Shown here piece by piece: positions 36,801 through 44,441 of a stretch of DNA of 64,000 bases. The position numbers were made by a program, and so were the translations under genes. The stretch spans positions 25,233 to 89,232 of the forward strand of contig CABJAV010000013.1 in assembly GCA_902363675.1 (NCBI GenBank), read 5' to 3'. Source of the DNA: Lachnospiraceae bacterium (lineage in GTDB: Bacteria; Bacillota; Clostridia; Lachnospirales; Lachnospiraceae). Every line of letters begins with the position of its first letter. The stretch's first letter is position 1. The notes below the pieces were generated by a model that made no database searches, was not told where the DNA came from, and saw nothing but the letters and a program-made list of their open reading frames with translations.

Positions 36801-38685
36801 GAATAACGAAAACGTCCTGTCCCTTGATTTTACCCACAGCAGTGAAGCAAAGGAAAGTAAGCACTTCATGGACGATTTGCAGACGTTGAGTGACAGTATC
36901 GGTATCGAAAAAGTAAGAGTCCACCGGGATATGTCACCGGAGGAAGTGAAAGACTTTGTGAAGCAGCGTTTTGAACATCAATTAAAACAAGGCGGTCTTG
37001 ATGATATTTCCCTTTATATGAGCCGGTTCAATACGCTCTATGAACAGGGAAAGATGGAGAAGTTAATGCCTACTGCCAATCAGAAGCACATCGAGGAAGA
37101 TGTACCGATTACGGAGTGGGACAATCCGTATTTTGAGGTGAAAGAGCCGGAGCAGATGGCATTTTCCATAAAAGATAAATTTGTCAGCATACAGACCTGT
37201 ACGGAGGGATATGATTATTCCGTTTTTGATGCGGATTATAAGCTGGTTGACGGTGGCGTGTATGATAATCCTGATATTTCCATTCATGCGGCGTTAAAGG
37301 ACGTTCTGGAGGACTTTGGACTGTCGGAACAGGATAAGCGTATTCCGGTGGACTATGAGGAGCTTATGGAGAAAACAGAAGCGGTGGAGCGTGAACGGTT
37401 AAGCGAGCGTATCCGGGAGGAAGCAGACAGTGTTGTTGCTGATTTCAAGGCAAAGACAGAGGAATTATTTAACGGAATCAACGGACAGACACAGGACGAT
37501 ATAGAGCAGACGGTATGGGCATATCTGCAATCCAAGCTTGACGAGTATGAGATAGATGTTGAGCTTGTGGATGTGGTGGTGTCCGGAAGCAGATGCAGAG
37601 GTCTGGAGAAAGCAGGCTCCGATCTGGATGTGGTTGTGGAGTATAAGGGCAGGGAGCATGAAGATGATCTGTTCAATGTCTTTAACGAGGACGGTCTTAT
37701 GATTGGCGGGGTAAAGGTTGACATCAATCCTATCACAGAGGGCAAGACCGGAACACTTGCAACTTATCTTCCGGAAGTGGAAAGCTATCTTGCAGAGAAA
37801 CAGGCAATGCAGAAAGCGTCTGCTGTGGAAGCCATACCGGAGAAAACCATTACCTTAACGGTTGCAGAGTGCGGCGAATTTCACAGTCTGGGAGAGTTCC
37901 ATGAGAATATCGCAAGCGTGGAGGAAGCAATCGCTGTGTGGAAAAGCATACCGCCGGAGCGCATGAATGGGATTCCGAGTATCGGCATTAACATACACAC
38001 CGAGGGAACCGAGCGTTATGAGGACGTGGAAATGGATATTCTCTCCGGCAAGGTCATTGATCTGGAGGTTTTGGATTATGTACCGGACATAACAGACGAG
38101 CCGAAAGCAATCGAGGTCATAGCGGAGCTGATTGACAAGTTACCGGACATTGAGGTGCGTGGTTCACTGGAGAAGTGGCAGGCGGCTATCCTTGCTTCTC
38201 AGATAGACCAGTTTTCCTACGATTATGATACCTATCAGTATCAGGATACGGTTGAGGACAGGGAAGCACAGGTTGCTAACATCACTGAGGACATCAGAAA
38301 CGGAAATACCGGGTATCTGAATGACTTTCTCAATGCGGTCATTTCTGAAGGCGTCAGAGAGGGTATAACGGACATTTTCGGAGAGGGTGTGGAGATTGAT
38401 GACAGCGAAGCGGTTCAGACTGCGAGAAGGGCGAAGGAGCTGCTTGACAAGCTGGCAGAATACAAGCCGCTTGCAAAGGTGGAGGAGCTTGAAGAACAAA
38501 ATTACAACATGATTGATAATGTCTTAAACAATGGAGCGGAGAAAAAGGAACAGGAGCAGATCAAAGGCAGAATTTCCATAAAAGAGAAGTTGGCAGAGAA
38601 AAAGGCAGTCATAGAGCAGAGGGATAAGGCGGAACGTACTTCACCGGAAAAGGAAACCGAGAAAAAATCACAGAGGGAGATGTAA
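33817..38685 (+). CDS. Giant polyvalent protein: ArdC-like, zinc peptidase, YodL-type repeats, nucleotidyltransferase
   Basis: A 1,622-residue soluble protein. Residues 1-150 are an ArdC-type single-stranded-DNA-binding domain (TMSKFHNYSFNN, VKKGEKGIRILAP); an M78-like zinc peptidase follows with HEVAHAKLH near 209. The middle (300-1200) has YodL/LPD-type and ArdA-like modules with several acidic repeats. Near 1256 a nucleotidyltransferase motif GSRCRG...GSDLDVVV appears, with a third acidic residue in GGVKVDINP. The tail RISIKEKLAEKK is shared with other ICE proteins. Polyvalent proteins are thought to enter recipients with conjugating DNA and counter restriction or defence. ATG follows ATGGAGGAA. 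Confidence 0.82.
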   Translation: MADAKTEKQKVQEITEKLEQGIKELFESEKYKTYLNTMSKFHNYSFNNTMLIAMQKPDATLVAGFKAWQKNFDRHVKKGEKGIRILAPAPYKIKEEQEKLDPVTGEIMLDKNGMPITEEVEIKIPAFRVVPVFDVSQTDGKELPDIGVNELSGSVEDYEDFMQALTEVSPVPITYEDIEGEVKGYFHTTDHRIAIQEGMSQSQTVKTAIHEVAHAKLHDRERNQDIDAVLDKDRNTQEVEAESVAYTVCQHFGIDTSDYSFGYIAGWSSDRDMKELKSALDTIRKTASELITGIEDRLAELQKDRAVEQEQNKESILLIQNDDLTKYSLVSVMGMDRQELMDVLSAMSEDDKLSIQAYLESKGAWTTEIANENTKEFGEYHLDVRYNTDTEELVDMKERKAIYDKSMEPIAAGDVVVKFSGSMGSEWEISKITNMSPDEVKKLLYDMALLNESEWDGDYNAYLKEHGAEMTLISSSAGLNEHAPQFFDFAYDADTGVSASTELSAIQQAENLINRMEHGATVFTDDERNLIVNYNYKLDDMEKTRELAEKLAYMIENQPVNEALTVIDAQAEIDALPDGMIGLSEMHEYGYSWNEMLPLTKDKATELFGEDVAVYQLHEDGSETLIEDSEELKEHEGIFGVEKDDWSAYLEHQSMKQELEESSANREAQLLFGSEDRFGIYQLKDIEEARDIHFMGMDYLESKGIAVTKENYDLLYTAPLEEGTSLEDIYTRFNIDRPADFRGHSLSVSDVVVLHQNGENTSHYVDSFGYREVPEFTKELMAEHTKEQTSVIDETTEILSEIAQEHANDEPDRENEVFLVNYNEWREVGTLDLEQNYFAIDDPYADGDFRLLHLQNQIKDITPAGVHYDTYEEAAAALYEAEREMANMPFNKENNIGSYMLNGRAQLERIMEARQLQKHMDIENDKVSYYVIADLSTWAENSPERSKLERFDSISEAMEAFQAYRGKDAQYSDDKARTTFGVSVHGIEFDVIHVRNNENVLSLDFTHSSEAKESKHFMDDLQTLSDSIGIEKVRVHRDMSPEEVKDFVKQRFEHQLKQGGLDDISLYMSRFNTLYEQGKMEKLMPTANQKHIEEDVPITEWDNPYFEVKEPEQMAFSIKDKFVSIQTCTEGYDYSVFDADYKLVDGGVYDNPDISIHAALKDVLEDFGLSEQDKRIPVDYEELMEKTEAVERERLSERIREEADSVVADFKAKTEELFNGINGQTQDDIEQTVWAYLQSKLDEYEIDVELVDVVVSGSRCRGLEKAGSDLDVVVEYKGREHEDDLFNVFNEDGLMIGGVKVDINPITEGKTGTLATYLPEVESYLAEKQAMQKASAVEAIPEKTITLTVAECGEFHSLGEFHENIASVEEAIAVWKSIPPERMNGIPSIGINIHTEGTERYEDVEMDILSGKVIDLEVLDYVPDITDEPKAIEVIAELIDKLPDIEVRGSLEKWQAAILASQIDQFSYDYDTYQYQDTVEDREAQVANITEDIRNGNTGYLNDFLNAVISEGVREGITDIFGEGVEIDDSEAVQTARRAKELLDKLAEYKPLAKVEELEEQNYNMIDNVLNNGAEKKEQEQIKGRISIKEKLAEKKAVIEQRDKAERTSPEKETEKKSQREM

Positions 38686-38689
38686 GAAG

Positions 38690-38899
38690 ATGAGTAAATT
38701 CACAGTAGAAGAAATCAATTTCATGTGTGTGTTTGAGACACAGGACAGGACGGATATGATTGGGCAGATCAGACAGGTAATGCCGCACATAAAGGACAGC
38801 GATATGGAGGAGCTTGGAGAGCAGGTGTTAGGTAAGCTCCAGAGCATCACCGATGAGGAATTTGCAGAAATTTCTCTGGAAGCGGCAGAAGATATGTAG
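38690..38899 (+). CDS. Transposon-transfer assisting (TTRAP-like) protein
   Basis: A 69-residue acidic helical protein (MSKFTVEEINFMCVFETQDR, then a region ending in EEFAEISLEAAEDM) that resembles the small TTRAP family found after the ArdC-like gene of clostridial ICEs. It starts four bases after the preceding stop, behind AGGGAG. The molecular role is unknown beyond its association with transfer. Confidence 0.78.
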   Translation: MSKFTVEEINFMCVFETQDRTDMIGQIRQVMPHIKDSDMEELGEQVLGKLQSITDEEFAEISLEAAEDM

Positions 38900-38905
38900 G
38901 AAAGA

Positions 38906-38946
38906 TAGGCAGTTGGCTGTATTGCTGGCTGCCTGCTTTTTTATTT
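38906..38946 (+). terminator. Terminator after the TTRAP-like gene
   Basis: GGCAG pairs with CTGCC around a loop containing GGCTGTATTGCTGG, followed by TGCTTTTTTATTTT. Confidence 0.6.
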
Positions 38947-39027
38947 TCTCAAAAAATATGGCATATAAAATTGATTGAGAAAAATGGTTTTGTAGGGTAT
39001 AATTCTAATGCATATATTCCGATGTTA

Positions 39028-39050
39028 AAAATGGAACACAGTGTGTTCCG
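39028..39050 (+). repeat. 23-bp repeat with 17-bp palindrome, copy 1
   Basis: AAAATGGAACACAGTGTGTT plus CCG. The core GGAACACAGTGTGTTCC is a palindrome around one central base. It lies 32 bases before the nuclease start codon and is repeated exactly at 39375-39397 inside that gene. Confidence 0.8.
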
Positions 39051-39081
39051 TTTTTTGAAATGTATTATTTGGGAGGTAGCA

Positions 39082-40131
39082 ATGAAAAAGAATAACGAAA
39101 TTATCACAAATGATATAGATAAATTCCCAGAATTTGAAAATATAAGAAATGCAATATTAGAAGCACGAGAGAAAGTAGCTACAACGGTTAACTTTGCTAT
39201 GGTATCCGCTTATTGGACGATAGGAAAACAGTTACATGAAGCAATGAGTGGTGATGGTTCTATTTATGGAAAACAACTGATAAAGTATGTTTCGGTAAGG
39301 TTAAGTGAAGAATTTGGGCAAGGATTTGATGAAAGAAATTTGCGTAATATGCGACAGTTTTATGAGGTCTATCCAAAATGGAACACAGTGTGTTCCGAAT
39401 TGAGTTGGTCGCATTACAGATTGCTTATGCGTATAAAGGAACAAGAAAAAAGAGAGTATTATCAAAATGAATGTGTAGAATGTGGATGGAGTGTACGACA
39501 GTTAGAACGTCAGATAAATTCATTTTATTATGAGAGAATATTAGCCACTAGCGAAGGTAAAAAAGCAGAAGTAAGGGGAGAAATCCAATCACTGGAGCCT
39601 AATACAGAACCAAAGCATTTATTAAAAGATCCGTATATTTTAGAGTTTTTGGGTTTAGAGGAAAATAAGACATACCTGGAGCATGAACTGGAGCAGGGAT
39701 TGATTGATAATTTGCAGAATTTTTTACTTGAATTGGGAAAAGGCTTTTGTTTTGTAGCAAGACAAAAAAGAATTACTATAGATGGGGATCATTACTACAT
39801 CGACTTGGTGTTCTATAATTACATTCTAAAGTGTTTTGTTTTGATTGACTTGAAAACACATAAGCTCACATATCAGGACATCGGTCAAATTGATTTTTAT
39901 GTAAAATACTTTGAGGAAAACATTAAAACGGAAGGAGATAATCCTACGATTGGAATTGTTCTTTGCTCGGAGAAAAATGAAACAATGGTTAAGTATTCCG
40001 TATTAAATGAGAATGATCATTTATATGCTTCAAAATATAAGTTATATATGCCAACAGAAGAAGAATTGAAGAAAGAGATAGAGCGTGAACGATTTAATAT
40101 TGAACAAAGACTTGATGATTCAGATGAATAA
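39082..40131 (+). CDS. YhcG/DUF1016-type PD-(D/E)XK nuclease
   Basis: The best start is ATG 39082 behind GGGAGG; an upstream in-frame ATG at 38971 would run through the palindromic repeat. The 349-residue protein has the N-terminal DUF1016 helical domain (SAYWTIGKQL, FGQGFDERNLRNMRQFYE, ELSWSHYRLL) and the C-terminal PD-(D/E)XK domain (FCFVARQKRI near 230, YIDLVFYN near 245, FVLIDLKTHK near 260). Proteins of this family occur with restriction and defence loci and mobile elements. It is monocistronic, between the TTRAP operon and the convergent relaxase. Specificity is unknown. Confidence 0.88.
   Translation: MKKNNEIITNDIDKFPEFENIRNAILEAREKVATTVNFAMVSAYWTIGKQLHEAMSGDGSIYGKQLIKYVSVRLSEEFGQGFDERNLRNMRQFYEVYPKWNTVCSELSWSHYRLLMRIKEQEKREYYQNECVECGWSVRQLERQINSFYYERILATSEGKKAEVRGEIQSLEPNTEPKHLLKDPYILEFLGLEENKTYLEHELEQGLIDNLQNFLLELGKGFCFVARQKRITIDGDHYYIDLVFYNYILKCFVLIDLKTHKLTYQDIGQIDFYVKYFEENIKTEGDNPTIGIVLCSEKNETMVKYSVLNENDHLYASKYKLYMPTEEELKKEIERERFNIEQRLDDSDE
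39375..39397 (+). repeat. 23-bp repeat with 17-bp palindrome, copy 2
   Basis: Exact copy of 39028-39050, here inside the nuclease coding region, where it encodes part of the conserved W-N-T-V-C-S segment in a different phase from the upstream copy. Confidence 0.8.
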
Positions 40132-40134
40132 TAT

Positions 40135-40168
40135 CAAGGCAGATGTCCTGTGTTGGATATCTGCCTTG
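40135..40168. terminator. Bidirectional terminator between nuclease and relaxase genes
   Basis: CAAGGCAGATGTCC pairs with GGATATCTGCCTTG around TGTGTT. It lies in the 42-base gap between two convergent stop codons. Confidence 0.75.
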
Positions 40169-40173
40169 TATTA

Positions 40174-41544
40174 TTATAAAGTCTGATTTTTACTTTTTTC
40201 CTGCTGTTCCTGTGCCGGATCGGGCTGTGTCCGTCCGAGATACTGATTGAGATTTTCCTGTTTCCGTTTCAGCTCACGCACTTCCTTTTCACAATTTTTA
40301 TAGGTGGAAGTCAGCTCGCTTTTCTGCTTCATCAGTTTCTGATACTCAGCTTTTAGTTTATCGACATTCAATCCCTTTAAGCTTATGTCCGCCTGTTCAA
40401 GCATACGTCTGGCGCCGCCATAAAGAATAATCTGGCTTTCGTATCTGCGGAAATATGCGTCAGGGTTCTTGGCTTTTTTGTAGCCGATATGATAGGAGCG
40501 GTTGTCTTTGTACTGCTGTGCGTATTTGATGATTTCCGCAAGGTCTTTGATGCGGTGTTCCAGTTCCACCACGCTCTGCTTTGCAGACTTTCCGGCTTCG
40601 GTTTTCACTGCAATTTTGTGTTCCAGTTCTGCAAGGGAACCAACCTCATTATAGCTCTGTGCGGCAATCTTTAAATTCTCGATGGCAGCCCACCTTTGCA
40701 GTCCCGGACTGCTTTTGAATTTTTCGTCAGAGGTGTCAATGAGCCTGCGGGCAGAGTAGTCCCTTTTGGGAATCACTGCCTTTCGTTCCCGTTTCCTTTC
40801 AATGCGTTCCCTGATACGTTCCTTTGTGTATTCCTTACCCAAAGACTTCGCACTGCCACGCACAAAACGCTCTTTATCTAGAGGGCGGAATGAGATGTAT
40901 TTGGCAGCTCCTTCTTCAAAAGTTTCCCCCTTGATTTCATACCCTTTGGCTCTCATCAGAAGCAGAAATTCTTCATAAGTGGAAGCCGACTTGATACAGA
41001 AATTGATGTCCTTTCTGATCTGCGTTTTCCATGCAGAACCATTCTGATCAGACTGCCATTCTTTGTATTTTCTGCCACGCTGATCACCCGGAATGATGAC
41101 GGAAAGATTGTGCTCCCTGCACAGCTCATCACTCAGTTTCCGGATGTGATAATAGGACTGTTTGCAGTCGTGATATTTGTTATGTTCAATGTTGTCAGCA
41201 GCGCAAAAAATGATGTGATTATGAACGTGTCCTTTATCAATATGGGTGGTTACAATATACGAATATTTCCCCTCTAAAAGTTTATCTGCAAGTTCCTTTC
41301 CAATGCGGTGTGCTTCTTCAAAACCAACCTCTCCCGGAGCAAAAGCCTGTATCAGATGATAGGCTTTGTTGGGACTGTTTTCCCGGCAGTGGTCGAGAGT
41401 ATATTTGAAGTCATAAGCTGCGGTTTCCGGAGAACAGGCATAAGAGGAAACGAACATTTTTTCATCGGTCTTTTCGGGGTTGCAGATGTAGTCTATCGCT
41501 TTATCAACGGTTGCTTTGATAGCATGGATTTTTGTGTACGCCAT
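40174..41544 (-). CDS. ICE relaxase (MobP-like mobilization nuclease)
   Basis: A 456-residue relaxase that should nick the ICE at oriT and stay bound to the transferred strand. The N-terminal domain has the three-histidine metal site H101-I-D-K-G-H106-V-H108-N-H110 and Tyr candidates near residues 4 and 19. The C-terminal 200 residues are coiled coil and basic. It overlaps the upstream mobC-like gene by about 52 bases. This is the relaxase of the ICE itself; the transposon-borne MobV at 25462 is separate. Confidence 0.92.
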   Translation of the reverse strand: MAYTKIHAIKATVDKAIDYICNPEKTDEKMFVSSYACSPETAAYDFKYTLDHCRENSPNKAYHLIQAFAPGEVGFEEAHRIGKELADKLLEGKYSYIVTTHIDKGHVHNHIIFCAADNIEHNKYHDCKQSYYHIRKLSDELCREHNLSVIIPGDQRGRKYKEWQSDQNGSAWKTQIRKDINFCIKSASTYEEFLLLMRAKGYEIKGETFEEGAAKYISFRPLDKERFVRGSAKSLGKEYTKERIRERIERKRERKAVIPKRDYSARRLIDTSDEKFKSSPGLQRWAAIENLKIAAQSYNEVGSLAELEHKIAVKTEAGKSAKQSVVELEHRIKDLAEIIKYAQQYKDNRSYHIGYKKAKNPDAYFRRYESQIILYGGARRMLEQADISLKGLNVDKLKAEYQKLMKQKSELTSTYKNCEKEVRELKRKQENLNQYLGRTQPDPAQEQQEKSKNQTL

Positions 41545-41834
41545 ACCTCATTCATCAACTCCTTTACTTCGTCCATATCTTCCTGATAAATATTCCCGGT
41601 GCTGTTTATTCGCTTGGCAATCTGATTCAGATTTGAGCTGATACGTCCAAGCTCCGTATTATAATTTCTTAAATAACTGTAATCTACGTCATAGACATAG
41701 CCATACAAAATGAGCTTTCGCAAGAAAGCGGACTTGCTTTTCATTCCCGATAATCGGAACTTCTCGTCCAGGATATACTGTTCGTCATCATCGAGATAAA
41801 ATTGCACAGGATTGGTGCGTTTTCTGTTTGCCAT
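41493..41834 (-). CDS. mobC: MobC-like relaxosome protein
   Basis: The start is taken at the ATG whose first base is 41834 (MANRKRTNPV), giving 113 residues; the frame extends 10 codons further without better support. The N-terminal part reads as a ribbon-helix-helix-like segment (VQFYLDDDEQYILDEKF), and the C-terminal part matches MobC relaxosome proteins (LGRISSNLNQIAKRINSTGN). It would bind near oriT and help the relaxase. It is co-transcribed with, and overlaps, the relaxase gene. Confidence 0.85.
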   Translation of the reverse strand: MANRKRTNPVQFYLDDDEQYILDEKFRLSGMKSKSAFLRKLILYGYVYDVDYSYLRNYNTELGRISSNLNQIAKRINSTGNIYQEDMDEVKELMNEVWRTQKSMLSKQPLIKR

Positions 41835-41864
41835 TTCTCTAACTCCTTCTTTTTTTGGGTACAA

Positions 41865-42190
41865 AAAAACTGCTGTAAAATGTTCGATGTTTTACAACAG
41901 TTTGTTTCAATGTGTATTCGATTTTTGGATAGAATTATCCAAGAAAAATTGTAGCAAAATTGCAGAAGAAGGTCAATGATTTTGCTGTGAAAAGTGGCTC
42001 AAAAAATATAAGAGGGTTAGGGATACTTCCCTATGGAAATTTACGGGTTATGCCTGCGGCATGAAAAGTAAATTTCAGCCTATGTGTCATGACATGGGCA
42101 GTGCTTGCTATGTGTGTTTTCGACACTCCAAAAGGGTGTGTCGGTGTTCCGATTGCTTAGGCAATCTGATTGGAACACATATCTTGGGCT
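41865..42190. promoter_or_regulatory. oriT: Hairpin-rich region upstream of mobC, candidate ICE oriT
   Basis: This gene-free stretch holds AACTGCTGTAAAA/TTTTACAACAGTT (41868-41902), a nested hairpin GAAATTTAC...GTAAATTTC (42036-42076) enclosing ATGCC-tgc-GGCAT (42050-42062), GCCTATGTGTCATGACATGGGC (42078-42099), CGACAC...GTGTCG (42121-42143) and GATTGC-ttag-GCAATC inside TGTTCC/GGAACA (42145-42177). Position directly upstream of mobC-relaxase and this density of inverted repeats fit an origin of transfer. The nick site cannot be named. Confidence 0.5.
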
Positions 42191-42214
42191 GATAGAATTA
42201 CTTTAGCTATTTTT

Positions 42215-42251
42215 TGTCCACTTGCGCTATTAAACTGTCCATTTGCGCTAT
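42215..42251 (+). promoter_or_regulatory. Direct-repeat operator upstream of two-component module 2
   Basis: TGTCCACTTGCGCTAT (42215-42230) and TGTCCATTTGCGCTAT (42236-42251) are direct repeats 21 bases apart, two helical turns. On the minus strand the spacer reads ACAGTTTAA, which fits the LytTR consensus. This is a good candidate binding site for the regulator encoded just downstream. Confidence 0.6.
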
Positions 42252-42313
42252 CGGCTTCAGAAATTTTTATATAATTTCCGATATAATAATCGAAAAGAAA
42301 AAAGAGGTGGAAC

Positions 42314-43023
42314 ATGATAAGAATTGCAATATGTGATGATGAAAAGAACATACGAACCTATCTTTCATCACTTGTCAGGAAACAGAACATAGAATGTGAA
42401 ATCACAGAGTATGCTTCCACTGATGAATACCTGTCAGATCAAAAGGAGCATGATTTGCTGTTTCTGGATATTGAAATGAAAAGCGTTGCGTCCGGTATGG
42501 ACGGTATGAGCATGGCAAAACAGATCAGGGCAACGGAGCTTACAAAGCAGCCAATTATTATATTTGTTACAGGCTATGAAAAATATGTCTATGATGCTTT
42601 TGATGTAGGAGCATTTCAATACCTGTTAAAGCCTATTGATGAACAGAGATTTGCCCAAGTTTTCCGGCGGGCAGCCGAACAGATTATATCAGAAGCGGAG
42701 CAGCAGAAGAAAACGCTGGTTATCCAATATGCCAATACGAGCAAGGCTATACCGTTAGATCATATTTACTATCTGGAAAGCCAGAGCCACAAAGTTGTAA
42801 TTCATATGAATGAGGAAGAACTGGAATATTATGCAAAGCTCGGAGATTTGGAAGAAGAATTGCAGGACAGTTTTTCCGTATTCATAAGGGATATTTAGTC
42901 AATCTTGCCTGCATAGATGAGTACAACAAGACAGAAGTAACGCTTGTCAATGGAGATAAGCTGCTGATTTCAAAATATAAATATCCGGACTTTGTAAAAG
43001 CATATCTCCGGTATATGCAGTAG
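42314..43023 (+). pseudogene. LytTR response regulator with a frameshift
   Basis: The receiver domain (acidic pair near residues 9-10, LLFLDIEM near 52, YLLKPI near 104) and most of the LytTR domain are intact, but the frame stops at 42898. The missing end (LVNLACIDEYNKTEVTLV, then KYPDFVKAYLRYMQ) continues in another frame to 43021-43023. Restoring one T in the run at 42871-42875 rejoins the two parts as D-S-F-F-R-I-H-K-G-Y-L-V. As written, the product is 194 residues and loses the last 40 or so of the DNA-binding domain. A sequencing error is possible. Confidence 0.82.
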
Positions 43024-43034
43024 GAGGACAGCGG

Positions 43035-44441
43035 ATGAGTGAAACAGAGTTTGTGTTGTTCCAAAATATAATAGGCGGAATTGAAACTTTTTTATATGCA
43101 GTCTGTCTGACAGCTTTTTTCTATCCATTTATGACAGAAAAGAAAGAACGACAGGGAAGTAAATTAAAAAAGATACTAATAGTTTTTGGAAGTTATATAG
43201 CCATATCCCTTATTGGAAACTTTGTTCCTGCTTATGGGTGGTTAGGTTTGATGATTGTAATAATTTTATTGACGGCATCTTCTGGCTATTTAGGCATGAA
43301 TAGAAATTTTACATTTTTTATGGGGATTATATTTTTCTGCATTAGAAATTTAAGTATGCTGATTGTGGAAAGTATAGATTTCTTTACAAGCAGATATTGG
43401 GTGCAGGAAAAAACATTAGTAGAGGATATTTTTCGTAATGCATCATTGAATTACATTTTTATTGCCGCATTTAGAATCTTCTTGTTTTTAATTATGCTTT
43501 TTGTTGTTGGACACCGATTAGGAAAACAAAAGATAGAACTGCAAATAAGGGAATTGTGCTATCTGATTTTGACACCGATAGTAGCAATTTTATTTGGAAA
43601 TATTATTGTCCGGCTTTGGATAGTGGTGAAAGATGATTTGATTTTTCAACTTTATGAACAATATCCAATATTTCTGGGAATAGTGCCAGTAATTGCAATT
43701 TTATTCTATGCAGGAATTTTAATCACAATAGTGTCCTATCAGGAGATGGAAAAACTTCAGGAAGAAAAGAAAAAGCATTTTATTGAAGAACAACAGGTTC
43801 ATTCAATACAGGAGCGAATGGAGGAAGTAGAGCAGTTTTATAACGGAATACGGCAGATGAAGCATGAAATGAGAAATCATTTGACGAATATCAAGGGACT
43901 TATGGAGAGTGGCAATTATGAGGATATGCAACAATATCTGTCAAAAATGGATGAGAGTATGAATGTGTTTGAGATAACTATTCAGACAGGCAATGCTGTT
44001 ACGGATGTGATTGTAAATGATAAGCAGAAAGCAGCAAGCAAACAGGGAGTACAATTTCAATCAGAGTTCTCTTATCCGGTATCAGACAGATATGATGCGT
44101 ATGATATTGGAATTATCGTCAACAATTTGTTGCAAAATGCACTTGAAGCCTGTGAAAAAATGAATACGGGGGAAAGATATATTACGCTGTCTGGAAAACA
44201 AAAAAGAAAATTTTTTCTGATAGAAGTAAGAAATTCTTTTGACGGGGAAATCAAGTTTGATAGCAATACAAATCTTCCAGTTTCCGATAAAGAAAAAGAT
44301 ATTTCCTTACATGGAATAGGATTATCCAATGTAAAGAGAGAAGTAGAGAAGTACATGGGAGATTTAGATATTAAGGTAAAGAAAAATGAGTTTAGTGTAA
44401 CAATATTGTTACAAGAAAGGAGAACAGAAAATGAGTATTAG
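43035..44441 (+). CDS. GHKL-type sensor histidine kinase of module 2
   Basis: A 468-residue AgrC-like kinase with about six membrane helices (residues 15-240) and a GHKL core. The phospho-accepting His is in MKHEMRNHLTNIKG (near 277), the N-box in NNLLQNALEACE (near 365) and the G-box in LHGIGLSNVKREVEKY (near 432). It starts at ATG 43035 behind TAGGAGG, 12 bases after the end of the frameshifted regulator, and overlaps the next gene by 11 bases. The ligand is unknown. Confidence 0.9.
   Translation: MSETEFVLFQNIIGGIETFLYAVCLTAFFYPFMTEKKERQGSKLKKILIVFGSYIAISLIGNFVPAYGWLGLMIVIILLTASSGYLGMNRNFTFFMGIIFFCIRNLSMLIVESIDFFTSRYWVQEKTLVEDIFRNASLNYIFIAAFRIFLFLIMLFVVGHRLGKQKIELQIRELCYLILTPIVAILFGNIIVRLWIVVKDDLIFQLYEQYPIFLGIVPVIAILFYAGILITIVSYQEMEKLQEEKKKHFIEEQQVHSIQERMEEVEQFYNGIRQMKHEMRNHLTNIKGLMESGNYEDMQQYLSKMDESMNVFEITIQTGNAVTDVIVNDKQKAASKQGVQFQSEFSYPVSDRYDAYDIGIIVNNLLQNALEACEKMNTGERYITLSGKQKRKFFLIEVRNSFDGEIKFDSNTNLPVSDKEKDISLHGIGLSNVKREVEKYMGDLDIKVKKNEFSVTILLQERRTENEY

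Noticed and set aside
37465..37745. Minus-strand frames opposite the nucleotidyltransferase region
   Set aside because: Shadow frames of the long plus-strand gene, rich in Ser as expected for antisense of acidic repeats.
39028..39397. Palindromic 23-bp repeats as a CRISPR or REP array
   Set aside because: Only two copies, one within a coding region; no regular spacers.
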